Source: Candidatus Thiodictyon intracellulare (GTDB lineage: Bacteria; Pseudomonadota; Gammaproteobacteria; Chromatiales; Chromatiaceae). From it: DNA of 10,744 nt. The stretch lies in NCBI GenBank assembly GCA_016292295.1, contig JADNEJ010000598.1:1-10744 (forward strand), read 5' to 3'. This document shows positions 1-7,873 of this stretch, in pieces. Position numbers and translations under genes: made by a program. The notes below the pieces were generated by a model that was given only the letters and a program-made list of their open reading frames with translations, was not told where the DNA came from and did not search any database. Position 1 is the first letter of the stretch; the number at the start of each line of letters is the position of its first letter.

Positions 1-1
1 C

Positions 2-178
2 TGCTCTGACGCTGGTGGCGGCGTGACGGGCGTGGGCGGAGTTATGATCAAGGCCGCCGGGATCGACTCCGACGAATTTTTTTCCCGCTATCTCAGGGGT
101 GAGCTGGGCGACGACGCCCACACGGTCGATTGGGCCAACGATTACCGTTATTTCATGGCCCTGCGCGCACTTGGATGA
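2..178 (+). CDS. Small ORF, possible antitoxin partner of the TumE-like gene (5' end uncertain)
   Basis: The frame is open from the left edge of the window to TGA at 176-178. Usable starts are GTG 23, GTG 32 and ATG 44; ATG 44 has GGAG at 38-41, only 2 bases away, which is too close to be convincing, so the true start may lie outside the window. From ATG 44 it would encode 44 residues: an acidic, aromatic-rich stretch with EFFSRYLRGELGD followed by TVDWANDYRYFMALRALG. The stop overlaps the ATG of the next gene (ATGA at 175-178), a typical translational coupling of two-gene toxin-antitoxin units. As I recall, short proteins with a similar E-[FE]-[FY]-x-R-[FY]-x-x-GELGD pattern precede DUF6516/TumE genes. 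The antitoxin role is inferred from this position. The residues encoded by bases 2-43 are Gly/Val-rich and look unlike the rest, so the 5' part may itself be damaged. Confidence 0.5.
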   Translation, partial: CSDAGGGVTGVGGVMIKAAGIDSDEFFSRYLRGELGDDAHTVDWANDYRYFMALRALG

Positions 179-558
179 GCGGTTGCATGAGGCCGTATAG
201 GCTGATCGGCGATTATCTGCACGGCGTCGATGCTGCCCTCAATGCCCTGCCAGAAGATCGGGTGGAAGCGTATCGGGCGGAGCTCTTGACCGGGCGCCGC
301 GCCAATCTCCGCATACGCTTGGCGAACGGCCGGCTGTTGGAGATCAACGAGGCCGTGACAGCGGAGGGCGAACGCCTGTGCCATCTGGACTATTGCTACC
401 ATTGCTAGGGTCCCGACCAGGCCTTCGTCTTTTGCTACGACAGCACTCTGCACTTTCTAGGACTCCCCAGCTTCCCGCACCACAAATACCTCCCGGACAG
501 CGTCCTTCCCGGTCGCCGACCCCAAATCGCGGAGGTCATCGCCGAGGCACGGGTCTAG
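175..558 (+). pseudogene. TumE/DUF6516-family toxin-like gene with an in-frame TAG
   Basis: Reading from ATG 175 (ATG 187 is an alternative) gives 77 codons, then TAG at 406-408, then 49 more in-frame codons to TAG 556-558, about 126 residues in all. The part before the stop ends LDYCYHC and the part after it holds GLPSFPHHKYLPD. Together they match the hallmark of TumE-family (DUF6516) proteins as I know it: a curved beta core, a Y-[SC]-YHYQ segment, then a Phe-Tyr-Asp strand and a FPHHKH-like motif. The stop falls exactly where Gln is usual, so one C-to-T change (CAG to TAG) explains it. Members of this family are annotated as toxins of toxin-antitoxin pairs. The 77-residue product would lack the histidine-rich half and is probably inactive. 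Suppression of the TAG or a sequencing error cannot be excluded. Confidence 0.7.
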
Positions 559-660
559 CCCTGGGTGGGGCGTGCTGGGCCCAGAGCGCGTCGCCCAGTG
601 CTCGGCTGCGCTCGCCGCGAGATCAGGGGCCGGCAAGCGACCGGAGGAAAACGTTTAGGA

Positions 661-679
661 ACGGGGTTGAAAACCCCGT
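661..679. repeat. Perfect 8-bp hairpin, REP-like
   Basis: ACGGGGTT (661-668) and AACCCCGT (672-679) form a perfect stem around the triloop GAA. No T-run follows, so it is not a standard rho-independent terminator. The GGAACGGGGTT...AACCCCGTCCC layout resembles short palindromic repeats scattered between genes in purple sulfur bacteria; there is only one copy in this window, so repeat status is inferred. Confidence 0.5.
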
Positions 680-728
680 CCCGGAGCGCGGCGGTCGGGC
701 CGGGTCCCGGACCCCGGGGCGCCTCGCC

Positions 729-757
729 TTGCCGAGTGCGCACTAGGTTGTTAGATT
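729..757 (+). promoter_or_regulatory. Candidate sigma-70 promoter for the mre operon
   Basis: TTGCCG (729-734) and TAGATT (752-757) each match the consensus at 4 of 6 positions with a 17-base spacer. They lie in the only AT-rich patch before mreB, giving a leader of about 100 bases. Similar matches occur by chance, so this is a candidate only. Confidence 0.28.
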
Positions 758-853
758 ACTGCCCTCTTTTCTGATGGACTCCCCAGCGGACCCCAACGGA
801 TGCACCCCGGCCCCCGGGTCGATCGGGTGCTGTGCCCCGTTTCTTCAAGGTAA

Positions 854-1909
<1,056 letters not shown>

Positions 1910-1912
<3 letters not shown>

Positions 1913-1980
1913 GGTGGATGCGGCGCGTCGCGGCGCCGTCTCTGGTCAGCGACGCCGTCCCGCGCGCCTTATCCACTCTA
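1910..1980. repeat. Imperfect inverted repeat with TAGGGTGGAT ends
   Basis: The left arm (1910-1927) and the reverse complement of the right arm (1963-1980) match at 15 of 18 positions; the arms begin TAGGGTGGAT and end ATCCACTCTA. The 35-base interior contains further GC-rich complementary segments. It fills the first half of the mreB-mreC gap and its first TAG is the mreB stop codon. It shares its ends with the element at 7874-7905. Folded in RNA it could dampen transcription or shield the mreB message from decay, which is inference. Confidence 0.6.
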
Positions 1981-2031
1981 AGACTTCTTGGTCGCTTTGT
2001 CGTGGCGCTATGTTGTCTACACCCGTGCCGC

Positions 2032-2072
2032 GCCCCTGAGTTTTCACTGCCTGCCCGAGGGGCACCGCCATC
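2032..2072 (+). promoter_or_regulatory. Strong Shine-Dalgarno and ATC at the expected mreC start
   Basis: GAGGGG at 2057-2062 is a near-ideal ribosome-binding site, and 7 bases later lies ATC (2070-2072), exactly where the conserved MreC N-terminus begins. The frame has a stop at 2037-2039 and contains no ATG, GTG or TTG between it and GTG 2124. The ribosome site can also pair with an upstream segment: GCCCCT (2032-2037) is complementary to AGGGGC (2058-2063), a 6-bp stem with a 20-base loop that could partly hide it. Confidence 0.55.
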
Positions 2073-2963
2073 AAACCCCTGTTCCTACATGGGCCGTCCC
2101 CCAGCTCCCGGGTAATCCTGGCGGTGATCCTAGCGATCGGGCTGATCGTGGCGGATCACCGCGACCGGCACCTGGGCGTCCTGCGTTCGGCCCTGACGGT
2201 GCTGGTTTATCCGCTGCAATTGTTGGCGGACCTGCCGGTGCACTATGCCCGCGAGGCGCAGGACCGGCTGGCGGACGCGCGGCAGTTGCACGACCAGAAT
2301 GACGGCCTGCGCCGCGAGAACCTGATCTTAAGCGCGCGCTCCCAGCAACTCGCATCGCTGGAGGCGGAGAACATGCGCCTGCGCGACCTGCTCGGGTCCT
2401 CCTTCAAGATCGGTGAGCGGGTCCTGATCGCGGAGATCCTGGCCGTGTATCTCGCTGAGTGTCGCCGACAGGTCCTGATCAACAAGGGCAGCAACTCCGG
2501 GGTCTTCGTCGGGCAGCCGGTCCTGGACGCCAACGCGGTCATGGGGCAGGTGATCCAGACCAACCCCTTTTCCGCCACGGTCCTGCTGATCACCGACTCG
2601 GACCACGCTCTGCCGGTACAGGTCAATCGCAACGGGCTGCGCAGCATCGCGGCCGGGTCCGGGCTGGGCCATGAGTTGGACCTGCTGTACATCCCGAAGA
2701 ACGCTGATATCCAGGTCGGCGACCTGTTGGTGACCTCCGGGATGGGCGGGCGTTTCCCGCCGGGCTATCCGGTGGCGCGGGTGACCTCGGTTGAGCACGC
2801 GCCGGATAATCCCTTCACTACGGTGAAGGCGGAACCCACGGCGCGGCTCGACCGCAGCTGGGAGGTCCTGCTGGTCTGGACGCTGAGCCCCGACCAGCGT
2901 CAGGACGCCCTGAGCGGCGCCGCGTCCGGCGTGCGGCCACCGGCGGCGGAGCGCCTGCCATGA
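2070..2963 (+). CDS. mreC: Rod shape-determining protein MreC (apparent ATC start)
   Basis: MreC is a bitopic inner-membrane protein whose periplasmic part forms filaments and activates PBP2-RodA. Read from ATC 2070 it has 297 residues. IKPLFLHGPS at the start lines up with MKPIFSRGPS of E. coli MreC, followed by a membrane helix (about 14-29), a coiled coil (about 58-113, rich in heptads such as LRRENLIL and LEAENMRLRDLL) and the double beta-barrel domain (about 115-285) with INKGSNSGVFVGQPV, DSDHALPVQVNRNG and LLVTSGMGGRFPPGYPV. A start at GTG 2124 would cut into the membrane helix and has no ribosome site. The protein lacks the long Pro/Gln tail of the E. coli protein. The stop overlaps mreD by ATGA. 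Identity is certain; the start is not. Confidence 0.93.
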   Translation: MKPLFLHGPSPSSRVILAVILAIGLIVADHRDRHLGVLRSALTVLVYPLQLLADLPVHYAREAQDRLADARQLHDQNDGLRRENLILSARSQQLASLEAENMRLRDLLGSSFKIGERVLIAEILAVYLAECRRQVLINKGSNSGVFVGQPVLDANAVMGQVIQTNPFSATVLLITDSDHALPVQVNRNGLRSIAAGSGLGHELDLLYIPKNADIQVGDLLVTSGMGGRFPPGYPVARVTSVEHAPDNPFTTVKAEPTARLDRSWEVLLVWTLSPDQRQDALSGAASGVRPPAAERLP

Positions 2964-3448
2964 GCGAGGCGCGGCGGGGCGCCGGCATGGCGGTATGGGG
3001 GAGTCTGCTCGTGGCGCTGTTCTTGAATATCCTGCCTATGCCCGTCTGGATCGAGGACTTCCGCCCTCCCTGGGTGGCCCTGACCCTGATCTTTTGGTGC
3101 TTGACCCTGCCCGAACGGGTGGGGGTCTTTTCCGCCTTCGCGGCCGGGTTGGTGCTCGATGTGACCACCGGCGCCCTACTTGGCCATCACGCCCTGGGGC
3201 TCGCGGTGATCGCTTACGTAGTGGTGGAGTTGCATCAGCGGGTGCGCACCTTCCCCCTGTGGCAACAGACCCTGTTCGTCTGGTTGTTGCTGTTGGTGGA
3301 GCGGCTCCTGTACCTGTGGGTGCTGGGGGCCACTGGTCAGCCGACCCCCACCTTGGTCTACTGGGCGCCGACCTTCCTGGGTGCCTTGCTGTGGCCCTGG
3401 GTCTTCGCGGTGCTGCGCGATCTGGGCCGGCGGGCCGGACTCTTCTGA
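2960..3448 (+). CDS. mreD: Rod shape-determining membrane protein MreD
   Basis: MreD is a small polytopic inner-membrane protein that works with MreC in the elongasome. The product is 162 residues, the same length as E. coli MreD. It is hydrophobic with about five or six membrane segments: around residues 11-30, 37-50, 55-75, 80-92, 104-125 and 130-152. Family-typical features are NILPMP near residue 23, RPPWVALTLIFW near 35-46 and the GLVLDVTTGALLGHHALG region (about 63-80), which resembles the conserved G-x-x-x-D-x-x-x-G-x-x-x-G motif. ATG 2960 overlaps the mreC TGA by ATGA, and the stop is followed at once by the GTG of mrdA, so the three are probably translationally coupled. No damage is visible. 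Confidence 0.93.
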   Translation: MSEARRGAGMAVWGSLLVALFLNILPMPVWIEDFRPPWVALTLIFWCLTLPERVGVFSAFAAGLVLDVTTGALLGHHALGLAVIAYVVVELHQRVRTFPLWQQTLFVWLLLLVERLLYLWVLGATGQPTPTLVYWAPTFLGALLWPWVFAVLRDLGRRAGLF

Positions 3449-5326
3449 GTGCCGCGCCTGGACTCCAATCTGGCGGATCGGCAGCGCGAGGCGCGGCTGG
3501 TGGGGGCGCGCGCCGTCGTTGCCGCCGTCGTGGTCTTGGTTGCGCTGTCGTTGGTCGTGGTGCGGCTCGCGCACCTGCAGATCACCGACCACGAGCACTT
3601 CTCCGTGCTGTCCCAGGACAACCGAGTGAAGGTCCAGCCGGTCCCGCCCAGTCGCGGTCTCATCTATGACGCCAAGGGTGTGGTCCTGGCCGATAATCAC
3701 CCCTCTTTTTCGCTGGAGATCACCGTCGAAAAGGTCGAGAACCTGTCCGCGACCATCAGTGCCCTGGCGGGGATCATCCGCATCGATGATAAGGACCGGG
3801 AGCGTTTCGAGCGTCTCAAGGGTCAGCGGGTGCGCTTCCAGGGCGTGCCCCTGCGACTGAATCTGAGCCCAGAGGAGGTGGCCCGCTTTTCACTCGACAG
3901 CTACCGCTTCCCCGGCGTGGACGTGCGCGCCGAGTTGATCCGCAGCTATCCGCAGGGGGAACTCACCGCTCACGTCCTGGGCTATGTCGGGCGCATCAAC
4001 GAGGAGGAGATGGACCACATCGACGCCAGTGCCTATGCCGGTACCCACTTTATCGGCAAGGGCGGGGTGGAGAAGGCCCATGAGGGACTCCTGCACGGAC
4101 AGGCTGGTTACCAGCAGGTGGAGGTGAACGCGCGCGGCCGGGTGTTGCGAACGCTCGAGGCCAAGTCCCCGGTCGCCGGGCAGGATCTGCACCTGGTCCT
4201 GGATATCGCCCTGCAGCGCGTGGCCACCGAGGCCCTGGGTGACAACCGCGGTGCGGTGGTGGCCATCGATCCGCGCACCGGCGGCGTGCTGGCCCTGGTG
4301 AGCAAGCCGAGTTTCGATCCCAACCCCTTCGTCGAGGGCATCGGCGGGGCGGACTATCACGCCCTGCTGTACTCACCGGATAAGCCGCTGTACAATCGCG
4401 CGGTGCGCGGTCAGTATCCCCCGGGGTCCACCGTCAAGCCCTTCGTTGGATTCGCCGGGCTCGCCGCGGGGGTGACCACTGCCCACAAGAGCACCTATTG
4501 CCCGGGCTCCTACCGGCTGCTCGGTCAGAGTCACAGCTATCGCTGCTGGCGGCGCGGCGGGCACGGGGCGGTGACGCTGGAGGCCGCGCTGGTGCAGTCG
4601 TGTGACGTCTATTTCTATGATCTGGCCCACGAACTGGGGATCGAGCGGCTCAAGCACTACCTGGGCGAGTTCGGGTTTGGCGGCCGCACCGGCATCGACG
4701 TGACCGGGGAGTTGGGCGGGCTAGTGCCCTCCAAAGAGTGGAAGGAGCAGGTGCGCAAGCAGCTCTGGTATCCCGGCGAGACCCTGATCGTCGGCATCGG
4801 TCAGGGCGCCTTTCTGGCCACCCCCCTGCAGCTCGCGGTGGCCACGGCCACCCTGGCCAATCACGGTCATTTCTTCGCGCCCCGGGTGGCACGCGCCGCG
4901 CAGGTGCCGGGCGCGCCCCGAGCGGAGGAGTTGCCGGTCTTCTCCCGCAGAGTCGCCGCGGGCGATGCGACCCAGTGGGATCAGGTCATCCACGCCATGA
5001 CCCAGGTGGTGGAGAGCCCGCGCGGGACGGCCAAGGGGATCCGCAGCCGGGACTACCGCATCGCCGGCAAGACCGGTACCGCCCAGGTCTTCACCCTGGG
5101 CAAGAACCAGACCTACAACGCCGCTCGGCTCACCGAGAAGATGCGCGACCATGCGCTGTTCGTCGCCTTCGCCCCGGCGGACGACCCGCGGATCGCGGTG
5201 GCGGTGATCGTGGAGAACGGCGGACACGGGGGCACGGTGGCGGCGCCGGTGGCGCGCAAGGTCATGGATGCTTGGCTCGGCGGCTCCACACTGATCGCCG
5301 ATCCGGGGGTCGCCGATGGCGATTAG
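3449..5326 (+). CDS. mrdA: Peptidoglycan transpeptidase PBP2
   Basis: PBP2 is the class B D,D-transpeptidase of the elongasome; it crosslinks glycan strands made by RodA and is anchored in the inner membrane. The product is 625 residues (E. coli 633). It has a short cytoplasmic tail, one membrane helix (about 20-41), a pedestal/dimerisation region with PPSRGLIYDAKG near 65-80, and the transpeptidase domain from about residue 265. Catalytic motifs are S327-T-V-K330 (in PGSTVKPF), S384-C-D386 as the second motif, and K541-T-G-T544. The tract GAFLATPLQLA is also typical. The start is GTG directly after the mreD stop (no gap); GTG is chosen because it gives the usual N-terminal tail. It overlaps rodA by 11 bases, as expected for partners made in matched amounts. 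Confidence 0.96.
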   Translation: MPRLDSNLADRQREARLVGARAVVAAVVVLVALSLVVVRLAHLQITDHEHFSVLSQDNRVKVQPVPPSRGLIYDAKGVVLADNHPSFSLEITVEKVENLSATISALAGIIRIDDKDRERFERLKGQRVRFQGVPLRLNLSPEEVARFSLDSYRFPGVDVRAELIRSYPQGELTAHVLGYVGRINEEEMDHIDASAYAGTHFIGKGGVEKAHEGLLHGQAGYQQVEVNARGRVLRTLEAKSPVAGQDLHLVLDIALQRVATEALGDNRGAVVAIDPRTGGVLALVSKPSFDPNPFVEGIGGADYHALLYSPDKPLYNRAVRGQYPPGSTVKPFVGFAGLAAGVTTAHKSTYCPGSYRLLGQSHSYRCWRRGGHGAVTLEAALVQSCDVYFYDLAHELGIERLKHYLGEFGFGGRTGIDVTGELGGLVPSKEWKEQVRKQLWYPGETLIVGIGQGAFLATPLQLAVATATLANHGHFFAPRVARAAQVPGAPRAEELPVFSRRVAAGDATQWDQVIHAMTQVVESPRGTAKGIRSRDYRIAGKTGTAQVFTLGKNQTYNAARLTEKMRDHALFVAFAPADDPRIAVAVIVENGGHGGTVAAPVARKVMDAWLGGSTLIADPGVADGD

Positions 5327-6440
5327 GCCCATCTCCCAGGGGTTGCACCAGTTGTCGGACCCGGGTGACTCCGGGGTGTTGACGCGTATGCACATTGATG
5401 CCCCGCTGCTGGCGGGGTTACTGCTCCTCTGTGCCTTTGGTCTGGCGGTGCTGTTCAGTGCCATGGACCGCGACCTTGGCGGGGTGGAGCGCCAGTTGGT
5501 GCGGCTCATTCTGGCCTTCGGCCTGATGTTCGCCGTGGCCCAGGTTCCCCCCTACCAACTGCGACGCTGGTCACTGCCGCTCTATGTATCGGGGGTCCTG
5601 ATGCTGGTGGCGGTGCTCCTGGTCGGTGACGTAGGCAAGGGCGCCCAGCGCTGGCTCGCGCTTGGCTCGATGCGCTTTCAGCCCTCCGAGCTGCTGAAGC
5701 TCGCGGTCCCCATGACGGTTGCCTGGGCGCTGGCAGACCGGCCTCTGCCGCCGCGCCTGCCGCGGGTGTTCGCGGCCACGCTGCTGATCCTGATCCCGGT
5801 GGTTCTGATCGCCAAACAGCCCGATCTGGGCACCGCGATCCTGGTCGCCGGTGCCGGGATCACGGTGCTCTTCATCGGGGGCTTGAGTTGGCGGGTCATC
5901 CTGATGGTCGGCGCCGCCGCCGCGGCCCTGGCGCCGTTCTTATGGTATCACATGCGCGACTACCAGCGCCAGCGTGTACTCGCCTTCCTGGACCCGGCGT
6001 CCGACCCGCTGGGCACCGGTTACCATATCATCCAATCCCAGATCGCCATCGGCTCCGGCGGGCTGCACGGCAAGGGGTGGTTGAACGGCACCCAGTCGCA
6101 CCTGGAGTTCCTGCCGGAGCGCCACACGGACTTCATCTTCGCGGTGATCGGGGAGGAGTTTGGACTAACCGGCATCCTGGTGCTGCTGGCCCTCTACCTC
6201 TTCATCATCTACCGCGGGCTGCGCATCGCGGTGCAGGCCCCGGGCACCTACGGCAAGCTGCTGGCCGGCGGTCTGTCGCTGGTGTTCTTCGTCTATGTCT
6301 TCGCCAACGCCGGGATGGTCACGGGCCTGCTCCCGGTGGTGGGGGTCCCGCTGCCCCTGGTTAGCTACGGCGGCACCTCCATGGTCACTCTGATGGTTGG
6401 TTTCGGCATCCTCATGGGGATTCAGACCCATCGCAAATAG
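5316..6440 (+). CDS. rodA: SEDS peptidoglycan glycosyltransferase RodA
   Basis: RodA (MrdB) is the SEDS-family polymerase that builds glycan strands from lipid II in complex with PBP2. The product is 374 residues (E. coli 370) with about ten membrane helices. Conserved blocks include KGAQRWLALGSMRFQPSEL, AKQPDLGTAILV, DYQRQRVLAFLDP, SDPLGTGYHIIQSQIAIGSG and LEFLPERHTDFIFAVIGEE, in which D272 corresponds to the essential aspartate of E. coli RodA, and finally PVVGVPLPLVSYGG. ATG 5316 overlaps the end of mrdA; it gives a hydrophilic tail of about 27 residues before the first helix, somewhat longer than in E. coli. ATG 5388 (residue 25) is an alternative that would leave almost no tail. It is the last gene of the tightly packed part of the operon. 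No damage is visible. Confidence 0.96.
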   Translation: MAIRPISQGLHQLSDPGDSGVLTRMHIDAPLLAGLLLLCAFGLAVLFSAMDRDLGGVERQLVRLILAFGLMFAVAQVPPYQLRRWSLPLYVSGVLMLVAVLLVGDVGKGAQRWLALGSMRFQPSELLKLAVPMTVAWALADRPLPPRLPRVFAATLLILIPVVLIAKQPDLGTAILVAGAGITVLFIGGLSWRVILMVGAAAAALAPFLWYHMRDYQRQRVLAFLDPASDPLGTGYHIIQSQIAIGSGGLHGKGWLNGTQSHLEFLPERHTDFIFAVIGEEFGLTGILVLLALYLFIIYRGLRIAVQAPGTYGKLLAGGLSLVFFVYVFANAGMVTGLLPVVGVPLPLVSYGGTSMVTLMVGFGILMGIQTHRK

Positions 6441-6442
6441 CT

Positions 6443-6470
6443 TTGTATTTATAAAGTTTGCGGATATACT
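6443..6470 (+). promoter_or_regulatory. Candidate promoter for rlpA
   Basis: TATACT at 6465-6470 matches the -10 consensus at 5 of 6 positions. A weaker -35, TTGTAT (6443-6448), lies 16 bases upstream. The segment just after the rodA stop is strikingly AT-rich compared with its surroundings. The predicted RNA would begin near 6476 and carry the inverted repeat at 6485-6579 in its leader. Confidence 0.42.
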
Positions 6471-6484
6471 GAAGGTAAAATATC

Positions 6485-6579
6485 GCGTAGGGTGCGCCGT
6501 GCGCACCATGGCGGCCGCCGCAACCCACACCGTTGCGGTCAACCGCTGCCGCTCAAGGTAGGTACGGCGCACCCTATGC
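6485..6579. repeat. MITE-like inverted repeat with GTAGGGTGCGCC ends
   Basis: The left arm (6485-6502) and the reverse complement of the right arm (6562-6579) match at 16 of 18 positions. Between them is a perfect 7-bp hairpin, CCGCAAC (6518-6524) with GTTGCGG (6532-6538). It has no coding capacity. GTAGGGTGCGCC-type repeats are, from memory, widespread between genes of gammaproteobacteria. It lies where some related genomes carry mltB between rodA and rlpA (recalled, not checked). Confidence 0.65.
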
Positions 6580-6598
6580 CTACGGGGGGAACCGACCG

Positions 6599-7846
6599 AT
6601 GAATGTGCACACTGAGCCTCATCAAGCCCCGCCGCCTGGGAGCGCGGGCGTCCCGCCCGCCGAGCGGGGAACCCGCGAGCGGGACGCCTGCGCTGTCGGT
6701 GCCTTGATCCTGCCGGCGTTGCTGCTGCTGTTGGCTGGCTGCGCCGGCCAGGGCTCCCGCGACGCCGATGGCGGCCCCGACTACCGCCGCCTCGATCCCG
6801 GTGCGATTCCTGACGCGGTGCCCCGCGTGGAGCCCAGGTCCAAGTACGGGAACATGGCCAGCTACTCGGTCCTTGGCAAGGTCTACCGTACCAAACAAGA
6901 CAGCCACGGCCATGTGGAACACGGGTTGGCCTCCTGGTACGGGAAGCAGTTCAATGGCCACCGGACCAGCTCCGGCGAGCGCTACGACATGTACGGTATG
7001 ACCGCCGCCCACAAGAGCCTGCCCCTGCCCAGCTACGCCCGCGTTACCAACCTGGAGAACGGGCGCAGCGCGATCGTGCGCATCAACGACCGCGGACCTT
7101 TCCACTCCACCCGGGTTATCGACCTGTCCTATGCCGCCGCCACCAAGATCGGGGTCTTCCCGAAGGGGACGGCCACGGTGGAGATCCGGGGGATCGATCC
7201 CGCTAACCCGGGTGCAGTGCCAGCCCCAGCCGCGGGCGCTGGGTTTGGAGCCGATCCGGCGTTCGTCGCCGCGGCGGCGCCGGTGCGCTTTCCGGCGGAC
7301 CGGCCGGATCGGGCGAGTGGCGACGCCATCGCTCGCTCATTGGCGATTGCGAACTGGGGGCCGGCGCCACCCCCGCGCGCCCCGGCCAGACCCGCGGAGG
7401 CGCGTGAACGGGCCGCGACGGCGGCGTTCGCCGCGGTGGATGCCGAGCCGACGCCCGGGCCCTTTGCAGTTGCAGCGGCTGTACCGGCACCCGCGCCGCC
7501 CCCGCGGCCGAACACGGCCACGGGGGCGGCGATCCTGGCGGCGCGCGCTCGGGATACCGGCGCCGCGACCAATGGAGCGGGCGGTGCGGCCGATACCGCG
7601 GGGCCTGGGCCGGTGCTGTTCCTCCAGGTCGGTGCCTTCGGGGACCCGCGCAACGCCGAGCGTCTGCGCGAGCGTCTTAGCCCCCAACTGGCCGAACAAG
7701 TGCGCGTGCAGCGGATCGCGGCGGGTGCGTCCGAACTGTACAAAGTCCGGGTCGGCCCCCTGGGTTCTGAGAATGACGTGCGGCGGCTGTCCGTCAAACT
7801 CGCGGCCTTGGGCGTCAGCGAGGCGCCGCGGCTGACTTGGAACTGA
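6599..7846 (+). CDS. rlpA: Septal-ring lytic transglycosylase RlpA, lipoprotein with SPOR domain
   Basis: RlpA is an outer-membrane lipoprotein that cleaves denuded (stem-peptide-free) glycan strands. Read from ATG 6599 (GGGGGA 8 bases upstream) it has 415 residues. The lipobox is LLAGC with lipidated C48. The double-psi beta-barrel runs from about 104 to 200 (GLASWYGKQFNGHRTSSGE, then VRINDRGPF and VIDLSYAAA). E127, D130 and H138 have the spacing of the catalytic E120, D123 and H131 of Pseudomonas RlpA. An Ala/Pro-rich linker (about 205-337) leads to the C-terminal SPOR domain (339-412, VLFLQVGAFGDPRNAERLRE), which binds denuded septal glycan. The first 47 residues are unusual: a palindromic repeat at 6641-6694 is translated as part of a signal n-region far longer than normal. 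TTG 6704 is the only later start before the cysteine and would leave no basic residues. Confidence 0.92.
   Translation: MNVHTEPHQAPPPGSAGVPPAERGTRERDACAVGALILPALLLLLAGCAGQGSRDADGGPDYRRLDPGAIPDAVPRVEPRSKYGNMASYSVLGKVYRTKQDSHGHVEHGLASWYGKQFNGHRTSSGERYDMYGMTAAHKSLPLPSYARVTNLENGRSAIVRINDRGPFHSTRVIDLSYAAATKIGVFPKGTATVEIRGIDPANPGAVPAPAAGAGFGADPAFVAAAAPVRFPADRPDRASGDAIARSLAIANWGPAPPPRAPARPAEARERAATAAFAAVDAEPTPGPFAVAAAVPAPAPPPRPNTATGAAILAARARDTGAATNGAGGAADTAGPGPVLFLQVGAFGDPRNAERLRERLSPQLAEQVRVQRIAAGASELYKVRVGPLGSENDVRRLSVKLAALGVSEAPRLTWN
6641..6694. repeat. Palindromic repeat inside the rlpA reading frame
   Basis: The 16-base arms AGCGCGGGCGTCCCGC (6641-6656) and GCGGGACGCCTGCGCT (6679-6694) are inverted copies with one mismatch, and the 22-base interior can pair further. 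It is translated in frame as roughly SAGVPPAERGTRERDACA. GGGAGCGCGGGCGTCCCGCCCGC-type palindromes are, from memory, a dispersed repeat of GC-rich proteobacteria. Only one copy is in this window. Confidence 0.65.
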
Positions 7847-7873
7847 TTCGGCCGCCGAGCGAAGTCCAAGGTT

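Noticed and set aside
406..408. Programmed recoding (pyrrolysine or stop read-through) at TAG in the toxin-like gene
   Set aside because: The position is one where glutamine is usual and a single C-to-T change explains it; nearby genes also end in TAG, so reassignment is unlikely.
661..679. Rho-independent terminator
   Set aside because: The stem is good but no T-run follows on either strand; it is kept as a repeat-like hairpin.
378..746. 122-residue plus-strand ORF after the toxin stop
   Set aside because: Its first half overlaps the toxin gene's true frame, which carries the recognisable FPHHKY motif; the rest is Arg/Pro/Gly-rich and includes the hairpin at 661-679.
4721..5509. 262-residue minus-strand ORF opposite the end of mrdA and start of rodA
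   Set aside because: It lies across PBP2 catalytic motifs (KTGT) on the other strand and shows no domain-like pattern.
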